Shown here piece by piece: positions 35,535 through 44,536 of a DNA stretch of 64,000 bases. The DNA is from Aliiroseovarius sp. Its GTDB lineage: Bacteria; Pseudomonadota; Alphaproteobacteria; Rhodobacterales; Rhodobacteraceae. The position numbers and the translations under genes are program-made. Location: positions 1-64,000 of the forward strand of contig NZ_JASBTN010000081.1 of the NCBI RefSeq assembly GCF_030148435.1, in the 5' to 3' direction. The notes beneath the pieces are model-generated. The model ran no database searches and had not been told where the DNA came from. It was given only the letters and a program-made list of their open reading frames with translations. How positions within the stretch are numbered: the stretch's first letter is position 1; each line of letters opens with the position of its first letter.

Positions 35535-35660
35535 TGGATTGGGGGTAGCATCCCCGCATCCGTGCGATCTGCGCCGATGCCTGTCCCGAGCCGCGCGCAC
35601 CCTCTGGCGTCTTGGCCCCGCATGGCCTATCTAGGGCCAAAGACAAGAAGGATTGGGCCC

Positions 35661-36470
35661 TTGGACGACACCCGTGGACGCACCACGCGCGATGGCATTC
35701 GCATCTACGAGCCCGGCGACTATGCCGGCATGCACAAGGCAGGTGCTCTGGCCGCCGACATCCTGGACCGCGTCGCGCCCATGGTGCAGCCCGGCGTGAC
35801 GACCGGTGAACTGGACGCGGCGATCGAGGCGATGGTGGACGACGCGGGCGCCGTGTCCGCGACCATCGGCTACAAGGGCTACAAACATGCCAGCTGTATC
35901 TCGCTGAACCATGTCGTGTGTCACGGCATCCCGGGCGAGAAGAAGATCAAGGATGGCGATATCCTGAATATCGACGTGACCGTGATCGTCGACGGTTGGT
36001 ACGGCGACACCTCGCGCATGTATGTGGCCGGCAAGCTGTCGCGCAAGGCCGAGCGTCTGATCCAGGTCACGCACGACGCCCTGTTCGAAGGGATCAAGGC
36101 GGTCAAGCCCGGCAATACGTTCGGCGACATCGGCCACGCGATCCAGAAATACGTTGAAAGCCATCGCATGTCCGTGGTGCGCGACTTTTGCGGTCACGGG
36201 CTGGGGCGCGTATTCCACGCCCCGCCAAACGTGCTGCACTATGGCCGCCCGGGCACCGGCCCGATGCTGGAAGAAGGCATGTTCTTCACCATCGAGCCGA
36301 TGGTGAATCTGGGCCGCCCGGAAACCAAGGTGCTGTCCGACGACTGGACCGCCGTGACCCGTGACAAATCGCTGTCTGCGCAGTTCGAACATTCGGTCGG
36401 CGTGACGGCGGATGGAGTCGATATCTTTACCCTGTCGCCTGCGGGCAAGTACCACCCGACCTGGGGGTAG
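35661..36470 (+). CDS. map: Methionine aminopeptidase, type I
   Basis: 269 residues from the TTG at 35661, which has AAGAAGGA 8 nt upstream; an ATG at 35622 would add 13 residues but has no ribosome site. Removes N-terminal Met from nascent proteins. Metal ligands are present in order: DVTVIVDGWYGDTSRM (two Asp), CGHGLGRVFHAPPN (His), FFTIEPMVNLG (Glu) and SAQFEHSVGVT (Glu). YKHASCISLNHVVCHGIPG is the substrate-side signature. Confidence 0.93.
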   Translation: MDDTRGRTTRDGIRIYEPGDYAGMHKAGALAADILDRVAPMVQPGVTTGELDAAIEAMVDDAGAVSATIGYKGYKHASCISLNHVVCHGIPGEKKIKDGDILNIDVTVIVDGWYGDTSRMYVAGKLSRKAERLIQVTHDALFEGIKAVKPGNTFGDIGHAIQKYVESHRMSVVRDFCGHGLGRVFHAPPNVLHYGRPGTGPMLEEGMFFTIEPMVNLGRPETKVLSDDWTAVTRDKSLSAQFEHSVGVTADGVDIFTLSPAGKYHPTWG

Positions 36471-36506
36471 GCGACTGAACCCGCAGGCGCGTCAGGATCA
36501 GAGGTT

Positions 36507-36857
36507 TTAACGTCTGGGCCTTGAGGGGAGCGGTTCCGCTTCGGTCAGATCCCAGCAATCGTAGGCTTCGTTGTGCTGCGGTTCATGCGGGACAGGTTGC
36601 ACAACGATGCCGCCGAAGCGGGCCGCGCTGACCATTACTGGCTGCCCACGAACAAGGCATCGGACGGAAATGCAGTCGGTCCATTCCCCGGCGTCGCCAT
36701 ACCGCCAGGCCAGGCCACCGGAAAGGCTGGTGTTGGAAAAGGTAATCCGCCTCCCGGTCCCATCGGTGGTGTGCGTCGCGCATTCATGGCAGAAAAGCCA
36801 AGAATTGCGTCCGGCGTGTTCTATGAGCTTCCCACAGCCAGGGCAGAAATGGTCCAT
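36507..36857 (-). CDS. Small zinc-ribbon-like protein downstream of rsmD
   Basis: 116 residues. N-terminal CPGCGKLIEHAGRNSWLFC then HEC gives a C-x2-C-x15-C-x2-C zinc ribbon; the rest contains two more cysteines and a YDCWDLTEAEPLPSRPRR tail. Start at ATG 36857, two bases after the rsmD stop, with AAAGGGATTGAGC upstream. Convergent with map. No named family recognised; a nucleic-acid or protein-binding role is only a guess. Confidence 0.65.
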   Translation of the reverse strand: MDHFCPGCGKLIEHAGRNSWLFCHECATHTTDGTGRRITFSNTSLSGGLAWRYGDAGEWTDCISVRCLVRGQPVMVSAARFGGIVVQPVPHEPQHNEAYDCWDLTEAEPLPSRPRR

Positions 36858-36859
36858 GC

Positions 36860-37426
36860 TCAATCCCTTTCGAGAAAAGATATCCTCGTATCCCCGAACT
36901 TGCGGCTGTCCAGCAGGCTCACACCCTCGGGCGGGGTGATGGGGGCGCTGTCTTCCCAGACGATGAAGGCCTCGGGGGCCACCCAGCCGCCCGCCAGGGC
37001 GGCGGCCAGCGCCGTTTCTCCCAGCCTCTTGCCATAGGGCGGGTCGAGGAAGATCAGGTCATGAGGCTCGCCATCCCCGGTGAATGGGCCCAGCCGGGTT
37101 GCGTCGCGGCGCACGATCCGGGTCCGCTCCTGCACCCGGCACTTGGTAATGTTCTCGCGGATGAGGCTTAGCGCCTTGCGCCCGTCATCGACGAAAGTGA
37201 CTGACGCGGCCCCGCGTGACAGTGCCTCGAGCCCCAGCGCACCGGTGCCCGCGAAAAGGTCCAGCACGCGGGCACCCGTCACCGGGTCGCCGAAACGCCC
37301 GCCCGAAAGGATCGAAAACAGGCTTTCGCGCACGCGATCCGTGGTCGGGCGCAGATGCGCGCCCGCGTCGCCCTTGCCGACGGATGCCAGCGCGAGCCCG
37401 CGATATTTCCCCGCGATGATACGCAT
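36860..37426 (-). CDS. rsmD: 16S rRNA (guanine(966)-N(2))-methyltransferase
   Basis: 188 residues. MRIIAGKYRGLALASVGKGD start; RPTTDRVRESLFSIL; SAM-binding VLDLFAGTGALGLEALSRGA; catalytic LIFLDPPYGKRL (DPPY of N2-guanine methyltransferases). Methylates G966 of 16S rRNA in the 30S subunit. Starts directly after the stop of the upstream reductase gene (TAAATG). Confidence 0.95.
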   Translation of the reverse strand: MRIIAGKYRGLALASVGKGDAGAHLRPTTDRVRESLFSILSGGRFGDPVTGARVLDLFAGTGALGLEALSRGAASVTFVDDGRKALSLIRENITKCRVQERTRIVRRDATRLGPFTGDGEPHDLIFLDPPYGKRLGETALAAALAGGWVAPEAFIVWEDSAPITPPEGVSLLDSRKFGDTRISFLERD

Positions 37427-38632
37427 TTACATGAGCGATTTCAGGTCGACGGATGTGTCCGCGACAGAGACCCTGTCCGGGCTTTTACCGCCCTCGATCA
37501 GGCGCTTTCCGATCATGTAGGCGCGCGGGTCGTTGGCAGCGTCCACTGCCAGCAGCTCGTCGCCCCTGTAGTACCAGAAGCTCACCGACCCATCCCTGTC
37601 GCCCGGACGCGTGACCACCGTGTCATAGCCCGCGTTCAACCCGGCGATCTGCAGTTTCACGTCATACTGATCCGACCAGAACCACGGTTTGGCCACGTAA
37701 TCCACGCCCTCGCCCATCATGTTGCGCGCGACCACCTCGGCCTGGTCGATCGCGTTGGGCACGCTTTCCAGCCGGATGCGGCTGCCGCGATAGGGGAAGG
37801 AGGCGCAGTCGCCCGCCGCAAAGATCGACGGGTCCGAAGTTCGGCCCCGCGCGTCGGTCCTGATGCCGTTGTCCAGCTCCAGCCCGGCGGCTTCGGCCAG
37901 GGCCGTGCCCGGGGCGATGCCCACGCCGACCACGACGAAATCAACCGCCAGCGCGGTGCCATCGGTCAATTTCGCCCCGGTGACGCGGGTCTTGCCGGTC
38001 AGGTGGTCCAGGCCCACGCCTTCGAGGATTCTGACTCCGTGCGAGCTGTGCAAGTTTCGGAAATAATTCGAAGTCTCCGGCGCGGCCACCCTTTGCAGGA
38101 TGCGGTCGGCCATTTCGACCAGGGTCACGTCCAGCCCTTTCTTGGCGGCAACTGCCGCGGCTTCCAACCCGATATAACCACCGCCGACGATCAGCACGCG
38201 GCGACCCTCGGCAAACTCGGGCTCCATTGCGTCCACGTCGTCCAGGCCGCGCACCACGTGCACGCCCTCCAGCGCGCCGCCAATGGCGGCGGGCAGGCGG
38301 CGCGGGGTCGATCCCGTGGTCAGCGCCAGCATGTCGTAGTTCAGCGCCTCACCGCCGATGCTTACCGTCTTGGCCGCAGGGTCGATCGCATCTACCCGGG
38401 TGTCCAGCCGCAAGGCAATGTCGTTTTCGGCGTAAAAACTCTCGGGCCGCAGGAAAAGGCGCTCCAGTTCCATCTCGCCCAGCAGGTAGGCCTTGGACAG
38501 AGGCGGGCGCTGGTAGGGCGGGGCTTTTTCCTCGCCGATCAGAGTCACCTGACCGTCAAAACCCGAGTTGCGCAGCTTGGCCACCAGGGAGGCCCCGGCC
38601 TGGCCGGCGCCGATGACGACGATATGGGTCAT
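37427..38632 (-). CDS. FAD/NAD(P)H-dependent oxidoreductase, ferredoxin reductase type
   Basis: 401 residues like putidaredoxin/rhodocoxin reductases: HIVVIGAGQAGASLVAKLR (FAD loop), YQRPPLSKAYLLGEM, LALTTGSTPRRLP, RRVLIVGGGYIGLEAAAVAA (NAD loop), DPSIFAAGDCASFPY and the C-terminal reductase domain with WFWSDQYDVKLQIAGLN. Delivers electrons from NAD(P)H to a 2Fe-2S ferredoxin or oxygenase; no partner gene is adjacent. Start at ATG 38632 (MTHIVVIG); the 29 extra upstream codons in the ORF track lack family similarity. Confidence 0.92.
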   Translation of the reverse strand: MTHIVVIGAGQAGASLVAKLRNSGFDGQVTLIGEEKAPPYQRPPLSKAYLLGEMELERLFLRPESFYAENDIALRLDTRVDAIDPAAKTVSIGGEALNYDMLALTTGSTPRRLPAAIGGALEGVHVVRGLDDVDAMEPEFAEGRRVLIVGGGYIGLEAAAVAAKKGLDVTLVEMADRILQRVAAPETSNYFRNLHSSHGVRILEGVGLDHLTGKTRVTGAKLTDGTALAVDFVVVGVGIAPGTALAEAAGLELDNGIRTDARGRTSDPSIFAAGDCASFPYRGSRIRLESVPNAIDQAEVVARNMMGEGVDYVAKPWFWSDQYDVKLQIAGLNAGYDTVVTRPGDRDGSVSFWYYRGDELLAVDAANDPRAYMIGKRLIEGGKSPDRVSVADTSVDLKSLM

Positions 38633-38814
38633 GAAGAGCGTTCCTTCCTGTTTCCGGGCGAGCCTAGACCGTTTCGCAGGCGAAGCGAAACAGGAAAAAG
38701 CCGGGCAGGGCTTCGGCAAAAACGAACCTGTGAACAGGGCGCGCAGAAAGCGGTTTGCAAGCGCCCCGGGGCTTGGGCAATCTGGGAGCGACCAAGCAGG
38801 TAGGAGAGACGAAG

Positions 38815-39297
38815 ATGGCCATTGAAACCGGGCAGCGCCTGCCCGATGCCGTGTTTACCGAAAAGGATGCAGAGGGCATTCACCCGGTCGAGCTGGGCCC
38901 GAAACTGGCCGGGCGCAAGGTTGTGATCTTCGGTGTGCCGGGGGCCTTTACCCCGACCTGCGACAGCGCTCATCTGCCGGGGTTCATCCGCAACCTCGAT
39001 GCGTTGAAGGCGAAGGGTGTGGACGAGGTGATCTGCGTCTCCGTCAACGACCCCCATGTCATGCGGGCCTGGGCCGAGGCGCAGGGGGCCGAGGGGATCA
39101 CCATGCTGGCCGATGCCGAATGCGCCTTTACCGAAGCGATCGGCATGCGGTTCGACGCGCCGCCGGTCGGGCTGATTGCGCGGTCGATCCGCTACACGAT
39201 GGTGGTCGAGGACGGGGTAGTCACGCACCTGAACACAGAGGCGCAGCGGGGGGTCTGCGAGTTGACCGCTGCGGAGGCGCTTCTGGATCAGCTCTGA
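38815..39297 (+). CDS. Peroxiredoxin (Prx5/AhpE-like redoxin)
   Basis: 160 residues. VPGAFTPTCDSAHLPGF contains the peroxidatic cysteine (residue 49) in the Prx5 motif; IGMRFDAPPVGLIARSIRYT and VEDGVVTHLNTE follow. Reduces peroxides with thiols, often glutathione or glutaredoxin for this subgroup. Second cysteines at VICVSVN and GVCELT. Ribosome site TAGGAGAG; ATG 38815. The 3' end overlaps the convergent FemAB-like gene by 10 bp. Confidence 0.93.
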   Translation: MAIETGQRLPDAVFTEKDAEGIHPVELGPKLAGRKVVIFGVPGAFTPTCDSAHLPGFIRNLDALKAKGVDEVICVSVNDPHVMRAWAEAQGAEGITMLADAECAFTEAIGMRFDAPPVGLIARSIRYTMVVEDGVVTHLNTEAQRGVCELTAAEALLDQL

Positions 39298-40469
39298 CCC
39301 GGGCGGCGGAACGGACCCATATTGGCGAGGATCTCGATATCCTCGCCGATGGCCTCGGCCTCGCGGGTGACGAAGTCCTCCACCGCCCCGCGAAATCCAG
39401 GATCTGCGATCCAATGCAGCGAATGCGTGGGCACCGGCATGTAGCCGCGCGCGAGCTTGTGGTCGCCTTGCGCACCCGCTTCGACGCGGCCCAGCCCCAT
39501 CGCCAGGGCGTGGTCGATGGCCTGGTAGTAACAGAGCTCGAAATGCAGACAGGGATGGTGCTCATTCGCGCCCCAGTACCGGCCATAGAGCGTGTCCCGA
39601 CCGATGAAATTGAGCGCTCCCGCGATGGGTTCGCCACTGCGTTCGGCCATGATCAGCAGGATGTCGTCCGCCATGGTGCGGTGGACCTCGTCAAAGAACT
39701 CCCGCGTCAGGTAAGGGCTGCCCCATTTGCGCGCGCCGGTGTCCTGATAGAAGCTCCAGAAGGCGTCCCAATGGGTGTCGTCCAGAGCGTCGCCGGTCAG
39801 GGCAATGATCTCTCCACCGAAGCTCTGCGCGGTGGCACGTTCCTTGCGGATGTTCTTGCGTTTGCGGGAACTCAGGCTGGCGAGGAACCCGTCAAAATCC
39901 GCGTAGCCATTGTTTTCCCAGTGGTATTGCTGACCGAGCCGGTGGATCAGTCCGATTTTTCCGCCCGCGATTGCTTCGGCCTCGGTGCAGAAGGTCACGT
40001 GCAGGGAGGACAGCCCGTTGTCCGCCCCCACCTGCACCGCGCCTTGAACAAGGGCGGCCAGCCCCTGTGCCTCATACCCCGGCCGGGTCAGGAACCGGCG
40101 GCCGGTCACGGGGGTAAATGGCACGGCGATCTGCAGTTTCGGATAGTACCGCCCGCCCGCGCGTTCCAGGGCATGGGCCCAGGAGTGGTCGAACACATAT
40201 TCGCCCTGGCTGTGCCCCTTGGCATAAAGCGGGGCGCAGGCGATCATCAGCCCATCGTGGTGCGCGGTCAGGTAATGTGGCTCCCACCCGGCGCCCTTGC
40301 CAACGCTGCCCGAGGCTTCCAGCGCATGCAGGAACCGATAGGTGGTAAATGGATCAACCGGTCGGGCGCTGCCCCCAAGCTGTGTCTCGGGGCAGGCGCA
40401 GCCATCCCAGTCTTCGGGCGCAATGGCCTCCAGGCTGTCATGCAGCCGTATCTCGATCCTGTCGTCCAT
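39288..40469 (-). CDS. GNAT family protein, FemAB-like (peptidogalycan biosynthesis, PF04339 type)
   Basis: 393 residues. Contains WEPHYLTAHHDGLMIACAPL, YVFDHSWAHALERAGGRYYP, KLQIAVPFTPVTGRRFL, LASLSSRKRKNIRKERATAQ and NEHHPCLHFELCYYQAIDHA, HKLARGYMPVPTHSLHWI, the ordered signatures of this alphaproteobacterial family, which has a FemABX-like acyltransferase fold. The actual reaction is unproved; the historic name peptidogalycan biosynthesis protein is a label only. Start at ATG 40469. Confidence 0.88.
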   Translation of the reverse strand: MDDRIEIRLHDSLEAIAPEDWDGCACPETQLGGSARPVDPFTTYRFLHALEASGSVGKGAGWEPHYLTAHHDGLMIACAPLYAKGHSQGEYVFDHSWAHALERAGGRYYPKLQIAVPFTPVTGRRFLTRPGYEAQGLAALVQGAVQVGADNGLSSLHVTFCTEAEAIAGGKIGLIHRLGQQYHWENNGYADFDGFLASLSSRKRKNIRKERATAQSFGGEIIALTGDALDDTHWDAFWSFYQDTGARKWGSPYLTREFFDEVHRTMADDILLIMAERSGEPIAGALNFIGRDTLYGRYWGANEHHPCLHFELCYYQAIDHALAMGLGRVEAGAQGDHKLARGYMPVPTHSLHWIADPGFRGAVEDFVTREAEAIGEDIEILANMGPFRRPGQS

Positions 40470-40499
40470 GGTCTGAAGCTAGGGCGTGAGGGCACGCGG

Positions 40500-41252
40500 T
40501 CAAGCCGCGTAGCCCTCGAAGGTCACATTGTCCGCGACCTTGCGGGCGCGGGTCTCTTCCTCGGGCGAGCGGATGGTCCAGCAGAGGATCGACAGGCCCT
40601 GTGATTTCAGCTCGGCGACGCGGGGGTTGGCAAGGTCGCGGTGGTCGTGGCTGATGAAACTGGCGCCAACCCGGTCCACATCGGGAATTGTGCGCAGGGT
40701 GCGGCAGGTGTCGGCTGGCAGGAGCTTCCAGTCGGCCTCGTCAAAGCCGCTCGTGGTCAGCCCGACCGGTAGGCCGGTGCCCCGGGCGGCGAAGGCCGCG
40801 ACCGAATGCGGGTTGAAGGACATGACGGCGGCGGGGCCGGTGTAATCCGCCAGGGCCGCAGCGGCGGCCTGTTCCAGCGGGCCCACGGCGGGGCCCATTG
40901 CGCCGTCCTGGTCCTTGATCTCGATCAGCAGGGGCACGCGGCCCGAGACCAGTTCCAGAACCTCGGCAAATCCCGGGATCGTCCCCTCCCCACCCGTAAG
41001 CGGAATGGCGGCAAGCTCGGCCGCCCGACGCTGGCGAACCGGGCCATCGGCTGCGGTCAGGCGTTCCAGCCCATAGTCGTGAAACACCATGGCCTGCCCG
41101 TCTGCGGACAGTTGCAGGTCGATCTCTATCCCGTAGCCGCCCGCGATCGCCGCCTCGATTGCGGCGCGGGAGTTTTCGGGCCGCCCCGCTGTCACATCAT
41201 GCAGGGCACGATGCGCGATGGGGCGGTCCAGGAAGGCCGCGGGGAGGGTCAT
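40500..41252 (-). CDS. Glycerophosphodiester phosphodiesterase
   Basis: 250 residues with a TIM-barrel GDPD: IAHRALHDVTAGRPENSRAA (His and E-N-T/S), YGIEIDLQLSADGQAMVFHD (E-x-D...H), LLIEIKDQDG, and the C-terminal GLSILCWTIRSPEE (W-T/V). Hydrolyses glycerophosphodiesters to sn-glycerol-3-phosphate. No signal peptide, so cytosolic UgpQ-like. Coupled to the upstream RidA gene by ATGA. Confidence 0.93.
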   Translation of the reverse strand: MTLPAAFLDRPIAHRALHDVTAGRPENSRAAIEAAIAGGYGIEIDLQLSADGQAMVFHDYGLERLTAADGPVRQRRAAELAAIPLTGGEGTIPGFAEVLELVSGRVPLLIEIKDQDGAMGPAVGPLEQAAAAALADYTGPAAVMSFNPHSVAAFAARGTGLPVGLTTSGFDEADWKLLPADTCRTLRTIPDVDRVGASFISHDHRDLANPRVAELKSQGLSILCWTIRSPEEETRARKVADNVTFEGYAA

Positions 41253-41710
41253 TTGACCTGAAAAACTCCTTCGATTTCAACGGCAACGCCGAAGGGCAGC
41301 GACGCGGCTGAAACGGCGGAGCGGGCGTGACGCCCGGCATCGCCCAGGGCCTCGACCATGAAGTCCGAAGCGCCGTTGATCACCTTGGGCTGGTCGCCAA
41401 ACCCGGCGGTGGAGTTCACGAAGCCCACCAGTTTCACCACGCGCACCAGCCGGTCGAGATCCCCGCCACAGGCCGCCTTGACCTGGGCCAGCAGGCTGAT
41501 GGCGCAGGATCGGGCAGCGGCGGCGCCGGCCTCGGCATCCATGTCCTCGCCCAGTTTGCCCTTGATGAATTCACCCTCTGCCATGCTGATCTGTCCCGAG
41601 ACATGCACAAGGTCGCCGACCTGTACATAGGGCACGTAGTTGGCTGCGGGAGCCGGGGCGTCGGGAAGGGTGACGCCCAGCTCGGCCAGGCGCGATTCGT
41701 AAGCGCTCAT
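41249..41710 (-). CDS. RidA family protein
   Basis: 153 residues of the YjgF/YER057c/UK114 family (longer subgroup): YVPYVQVGDLVHVSGQISMA, CAISLLAQVKAACGGDLDRL, RVVKLVGFVNSTAGFGDQPK, and GRHARSAVSAASLPFGVAVE with the conserved R-x-x-V arginine that binds enamine/imine substrates. Deaminates reactive 2-aminoacrylate-type intermediates. Upstream is a 363-bp divergent gap facing mlaA. Confidence 0.93.
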   Translation of the reverse strand: MSAYESRLAELGVTLPDAPAPAANYVPYVQVGDLVHVSGQISMAEGEFIKGKLGEDMDAEAGAAAARSCAISLLAQVKAACGGDLDRLVRVVKLVGFVNSTAGFGDQPKVINGASDFMVEALGDAGRHARSAVSAASLPFGVAVEIEGVFQVK

Positions 41711-42073
41711 ATCAGGGTCCTTTCCTGTTCACTCGCGCGGACGCTAGCGGTGAAAGGGGCGGTTGGAAAGCCTCAGTTTTCGCGAAGGGCCCTGTTGGAA
41801 CGATCCGTCGAGCGCCCGCAGGACCGGGGTGCCGAACAGCGCTGGCGCCGACCCCCGTGAAACTCTTTCGGCCCCTTTTCGCGCTCACCCGCCCTCGTCT
41901 TGGCAGAATGCCTTTCCGTTCGCACCTAACGCTTGTATCATGGCCGTTCGGCAGGATGCCGCGTGCAATTGTTCCCATTTGGCCACATATCGGAGCTGCC
42001 AACCGGTAAATGGCTGGGCAACCCGTCCTCATCGGTTATGGGAAACCGGACCTGGGCGGAAAGGATGTTTGTT
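41711..42073. other. Divergent intergenic region between ridA and mlaA
   Basis: The 363-bp gap has no supported gene: its ORFs lack ribosome sites and run antisense or through both neighbours. The 100 bp nearest mlaA are AT-richer (TTGTTCCCATTTGGCCACAT) and probably hold its promoter, but no clear -35/-10 pair was identified. Confidence 0.5.
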
Positions 42074-42811
42074 GTGAACTCGATTGGTGTACGAATTGTT
42101 GTGACCGCGTCGGCGCTGGTTTTGACCGCATGTGCGCAGGCGCCCGTGCCCGAGGCTGTGTTTGATCCCAATGAAGCCTCCAATCGGAAAATGTTCGCCT
42201 TCAACCAGAAACTGGATCGGGCCCTGCTGGCGCCGGCCTCCAGCGCCTATGGCGAAGGGCTTCCGCCCGGCGTACGGCGCGGGGTAAGCAACTTTTCCGA
42301 CAATGTCGATTTGCCGGGCACGGTGGTCAACAAGATCCTTCAGGGCGAGTTCGAGGATGCGATGCACAACACGGTGCGTTTTGCCTTCAACTCGACCTTC
42401 GGTCTCCTGGGGCTATTCGACGTGGCCACCGGCATCGGGTTGGAGGAACGCGACACCGATTTCGGCGAAACCCTGCATCGCTGGGGCATAGCCGAAGGCC
42501 GTTATGTGGTGCTGCCGGTCTTTGGTCCGTCAACAGACCGTGACGCGGCCGGGATCGTAGTTGATTTCGTGCTGAACCCGCTTAGCTATGTGGTTCCAAG
42601 CCCGGAAAGCAACGTACTGCCCGTGGCGAATGTGGTTTCGCGGCTGGGGGACCGGTATGAGTTCGGCGGGACGATCGACGCGGTCCTGCATGAGGGGGAG
42701 GATCCCTATGCAAGCGCTCGTTTGTTCTATCTGGATGCGCGGCGCTATGATCTGGGCGTCGAAGTGGCTGAAGAGGATCTGTATGACCTGTATGAGGAAG
42801 CCTATGAGTGA
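42074..42811 (+). CDS. mlaA: MlaA/VacJ family outer-membrane lipoprotein
   Basis: 245 residues from GTG 42074 (ATG 42065 is the alternative; the AAAGGA ribosome site sits 8 nt before the GTG but abuts the ATG). Signal peptide with lipobox LTAC, then DPNEASNRKMFAFNQKLDRA, VRRGVSNFSDNVDLPGTVVN, LGLFDVATGIGLEERDTDFG, HRWGIAEGRYVVLPVFGPST and RDAAGIVVDFVLNPLSYV. MlaA removes mislocalised phospholipids from the outer leaflet of the outer membrane and hands them to MlaC, encoded by the overlapping next gene. Confidence 0.95.
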   Translation: MNSIGVRIVVTASALVLTACAQAPVPEAVFDPNEASNRKMFAFNQKLDRALLAPASSAYGEGLPPGVRRGVSNFSDNVDLPGTVVNKILQGEFEDAMHNTVRFAFNSTFGLLGLFDVATGIGLEERDTDFGETLHRWGIAEGRYVVLPVFGPSTDRDAAGIVVDFVLNPLSYVVPSPESNVLPVANVVSRLGDRYEFGGTIDAVLHEGEDPYASARLFYLDARRYDLGVEVAEEDLYDLYEEAYE

Positions 42812-43406
42812 ATTTTCGACAACGCGTCGTGTGGCCATGGCGGGTCTGGCTGGCGTGGTGGCCCTGGCGGCGCTTCCGGGGCGGGCTCTGGCCTTTACCA
42901 CGGCTGAGGCCGAGGCGCTGATCGACAAGGTCGTGCGCGACATCAACAGGATCATCAGCAGCGGCAAGTCCGAGGCCGCGATGATCCGCGACTTCGAGAA
43001 GATCTTCGTCGACTACGCCGATGTGGCGCGCATCGCGCTTCTGGTTCTTGGCCCGGATGGGCGCGCGGCCTCGGCCTCGCAGAAAAGCGCCTTTACCCGG
43101 GCGTTCCAGGGTTATGTCGGGCGCAAATACGGCAAGCGTTTCCGCGAGTTCATCGGTGGCCGGGTCGAGGTAAAGAGCGCCAGGCCGGTCAAGAGCTTCT
43201 ACGAAGTGCGCACGATCACCACGATCAAGGGCTACGCGCCCTTCGAGGTGGTCTTTGTCGTGTCGGCACGGAACGGCCGGTTCATCGACATGAAGATCGA
43301 GGGCATCAGCCTGGTGAAATCCGAACGCAGCGAGATCGGCGCGATGCTGGACCGGCGCCGCGGAGACCTGAACAAGCTGATCGCCGATCTCAAGACCATC
43401 GGCTGA
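42804..43406 (+). CDS. mlaC: MlaC/Ttg2D family phospholipid-binding protein
   Basis: 200 residues. N-terminal signal sequence TTRRVAMAGLAGVVALAALP with a twin-arginine-like start, then the MlaC fold: AEALIDKVVRDINRIISSGK, FEKIFVDYADVARIALLVLG, FTRAFQGYVGRKYGKRFREF and IDMKIEGISLVKSERSEIGA. Periplasmic carrier that takes lipids from MlaA toward the inner-membrane MlaFEDB complex, whose genes are not in the window. Overlaps mlaA by 8 bp. Confidence 0.92.
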   Translation: MSEFSTTRRVAMAGLAGVVALAALPGRALAFTTAEAEALIDKVVRDINRIISSGKSEAAMIRDFEKIFVDYADVARIALLVLGPDGRAASASQKSAFTRAFQGYVGRKYGKRFREFIGGRVEVKSARPVKSFYEVRTITTIKGYAPFEVVFVVSARNGRFIDMKIEGISLVKSERSEIGAMLDRRRGDLNKLIADLKTIG

Positions 43407-43451
43407 CCGCGACCCCGGGCCCGTGGCGCGGGGGCGGGGCAACACCGGGTC

Positions 43452-44321
43452 TCACCCCGCGCTGTGGGCCCAGTCCCAGTACATTTCGCGCACCCGGCGG
43501 GTCATCGGCCCGTGTTGATACATGGTGCCTTCGAACTCGGTTACAGGGGTGACTTTGGACATGTTTCCGGACAGGAAAACCTCGTCGGCGGCACGTACGT
43601 CGTCGAAGCTCAGCACACACTCATGCACCTTGACTCCGTCCGCGGTCAGGTTCGCGATATGCCGCGCGCGGGTAATGCCGGACAGGAATGTGCCATTGGC
43701 GATCGGGGTAAAGACCTCGCCGTCACGCACGATAAAGACATTGGCGGTGGCGCTTTCGGCGACATTTCCCAGGGCGTCGGCGACCAGGGCGTTCTTGTAG
43801 CCCTTGGCGCGGGCTTCGACCAGCATGCGGGCGTTGTTCGGATAGAGACAGCCCGCCTTGGCGTTCACCACCGAGCTTTCCAGAACCGGACGGCGGAAAC
43901 GGGTGGTGGCGAGCGTCGTGCTGGCCTTGGCGTCCGCCATGCCGATCGCTTCGAGACTGATCGCAAAGCCGGTTGTTTCACCCGAAGGCGGGATCGCGCC
44001 GGCACGCATGTCGGCGTCGATTCCCCAATACATCGGTCGGATATAGACCGCCTGATCGGTGCCGAAGCCCTTGAGCCCCTCGCGCACGATCTCGACCATG
44101 TCCCCGGTCGTGACCGTGGGCGTCAGCATCAGCGCAGCAGCCGACCGGTTTACCCGCGCGCAATGGGCGTCGAGGTCGGGGGCGATCCCTTCGAACCAGC
44201 GGGCGCCGTCAAACACGGTGGTGCCCAGCCAGGCGCCGTGATCTGCGGCGTTCATCACCGGGATGTCGCCCTCGTGCCAGCTGTCGTTGAACCAGGTGCG
44301 AATTTTGCTGCCGAATGCCAT
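43452..44321 (-). CDS. ilvE: Branched-chain amino acid aminotransferase
   Basis: 289 residues, fold-type IV PLP enzyme: WFNDSWHEGDIPVMNAADHG, VFDGARWFEG, YIRPMYWG, VVNAKAGCLYPNNARMLVEA with the PLP lysine, NVAESATANVFIVRDGEVFT and GITRARHIANL. Catalyses the last step of Val/Leu/Ile synthesis and first of their breakdown. Start at ATG 44321 after AAGGAGGATCCAGC; the 83 upstream codons in the ORF track are not supported. A second fold-IV enzyme (dat) is at the other end of the window. Confidence 0.92.
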   Translation of the reverse strand: MAFGSKIRTWFNDSWHEGDIPVMNAADHGAWLGTTVFDGARWFEGIAPDLDAHCARVNRSAAALMLTPTVTTGDMVEIVREGLKGFGTDQAVYIRPMYWGIDADMRAGAIPPSGETTGFAISLEAIGMADAKASTTLATTRFRRPVLESSVVNAKAGCLYPNNARMLVEARAKGYKNALVADALGNVAESATANVFIVRDGEVFTPIANGTFLSGITRARHIANLTADGVKVHECVLSFDDVRAADEVFLSGNMSKVTPVTEFEGTMYQHGPMTRRVREMYWDWAHSAG

Positions 44322-44536
44322 GCTGGATCCTCCTTGGCGCGGACTGTACCAGCGCTGCGGGCGCTGTCCAGAGCACCTGTTGTCCCATCGGCGGGCAAGG
44401 GCGCCAACCGCGCGGAGCCCCCTGTCCGCCCTCGGGTCTCGTCGTGCGGATGTCCGGTGATCCCGCAAGGCGCGGAGAACTGGAACCGAACCCCGGAAGT
44501 GCCTATGTTCCCGGTAAGGATTAGAGGAGCAGGCGA

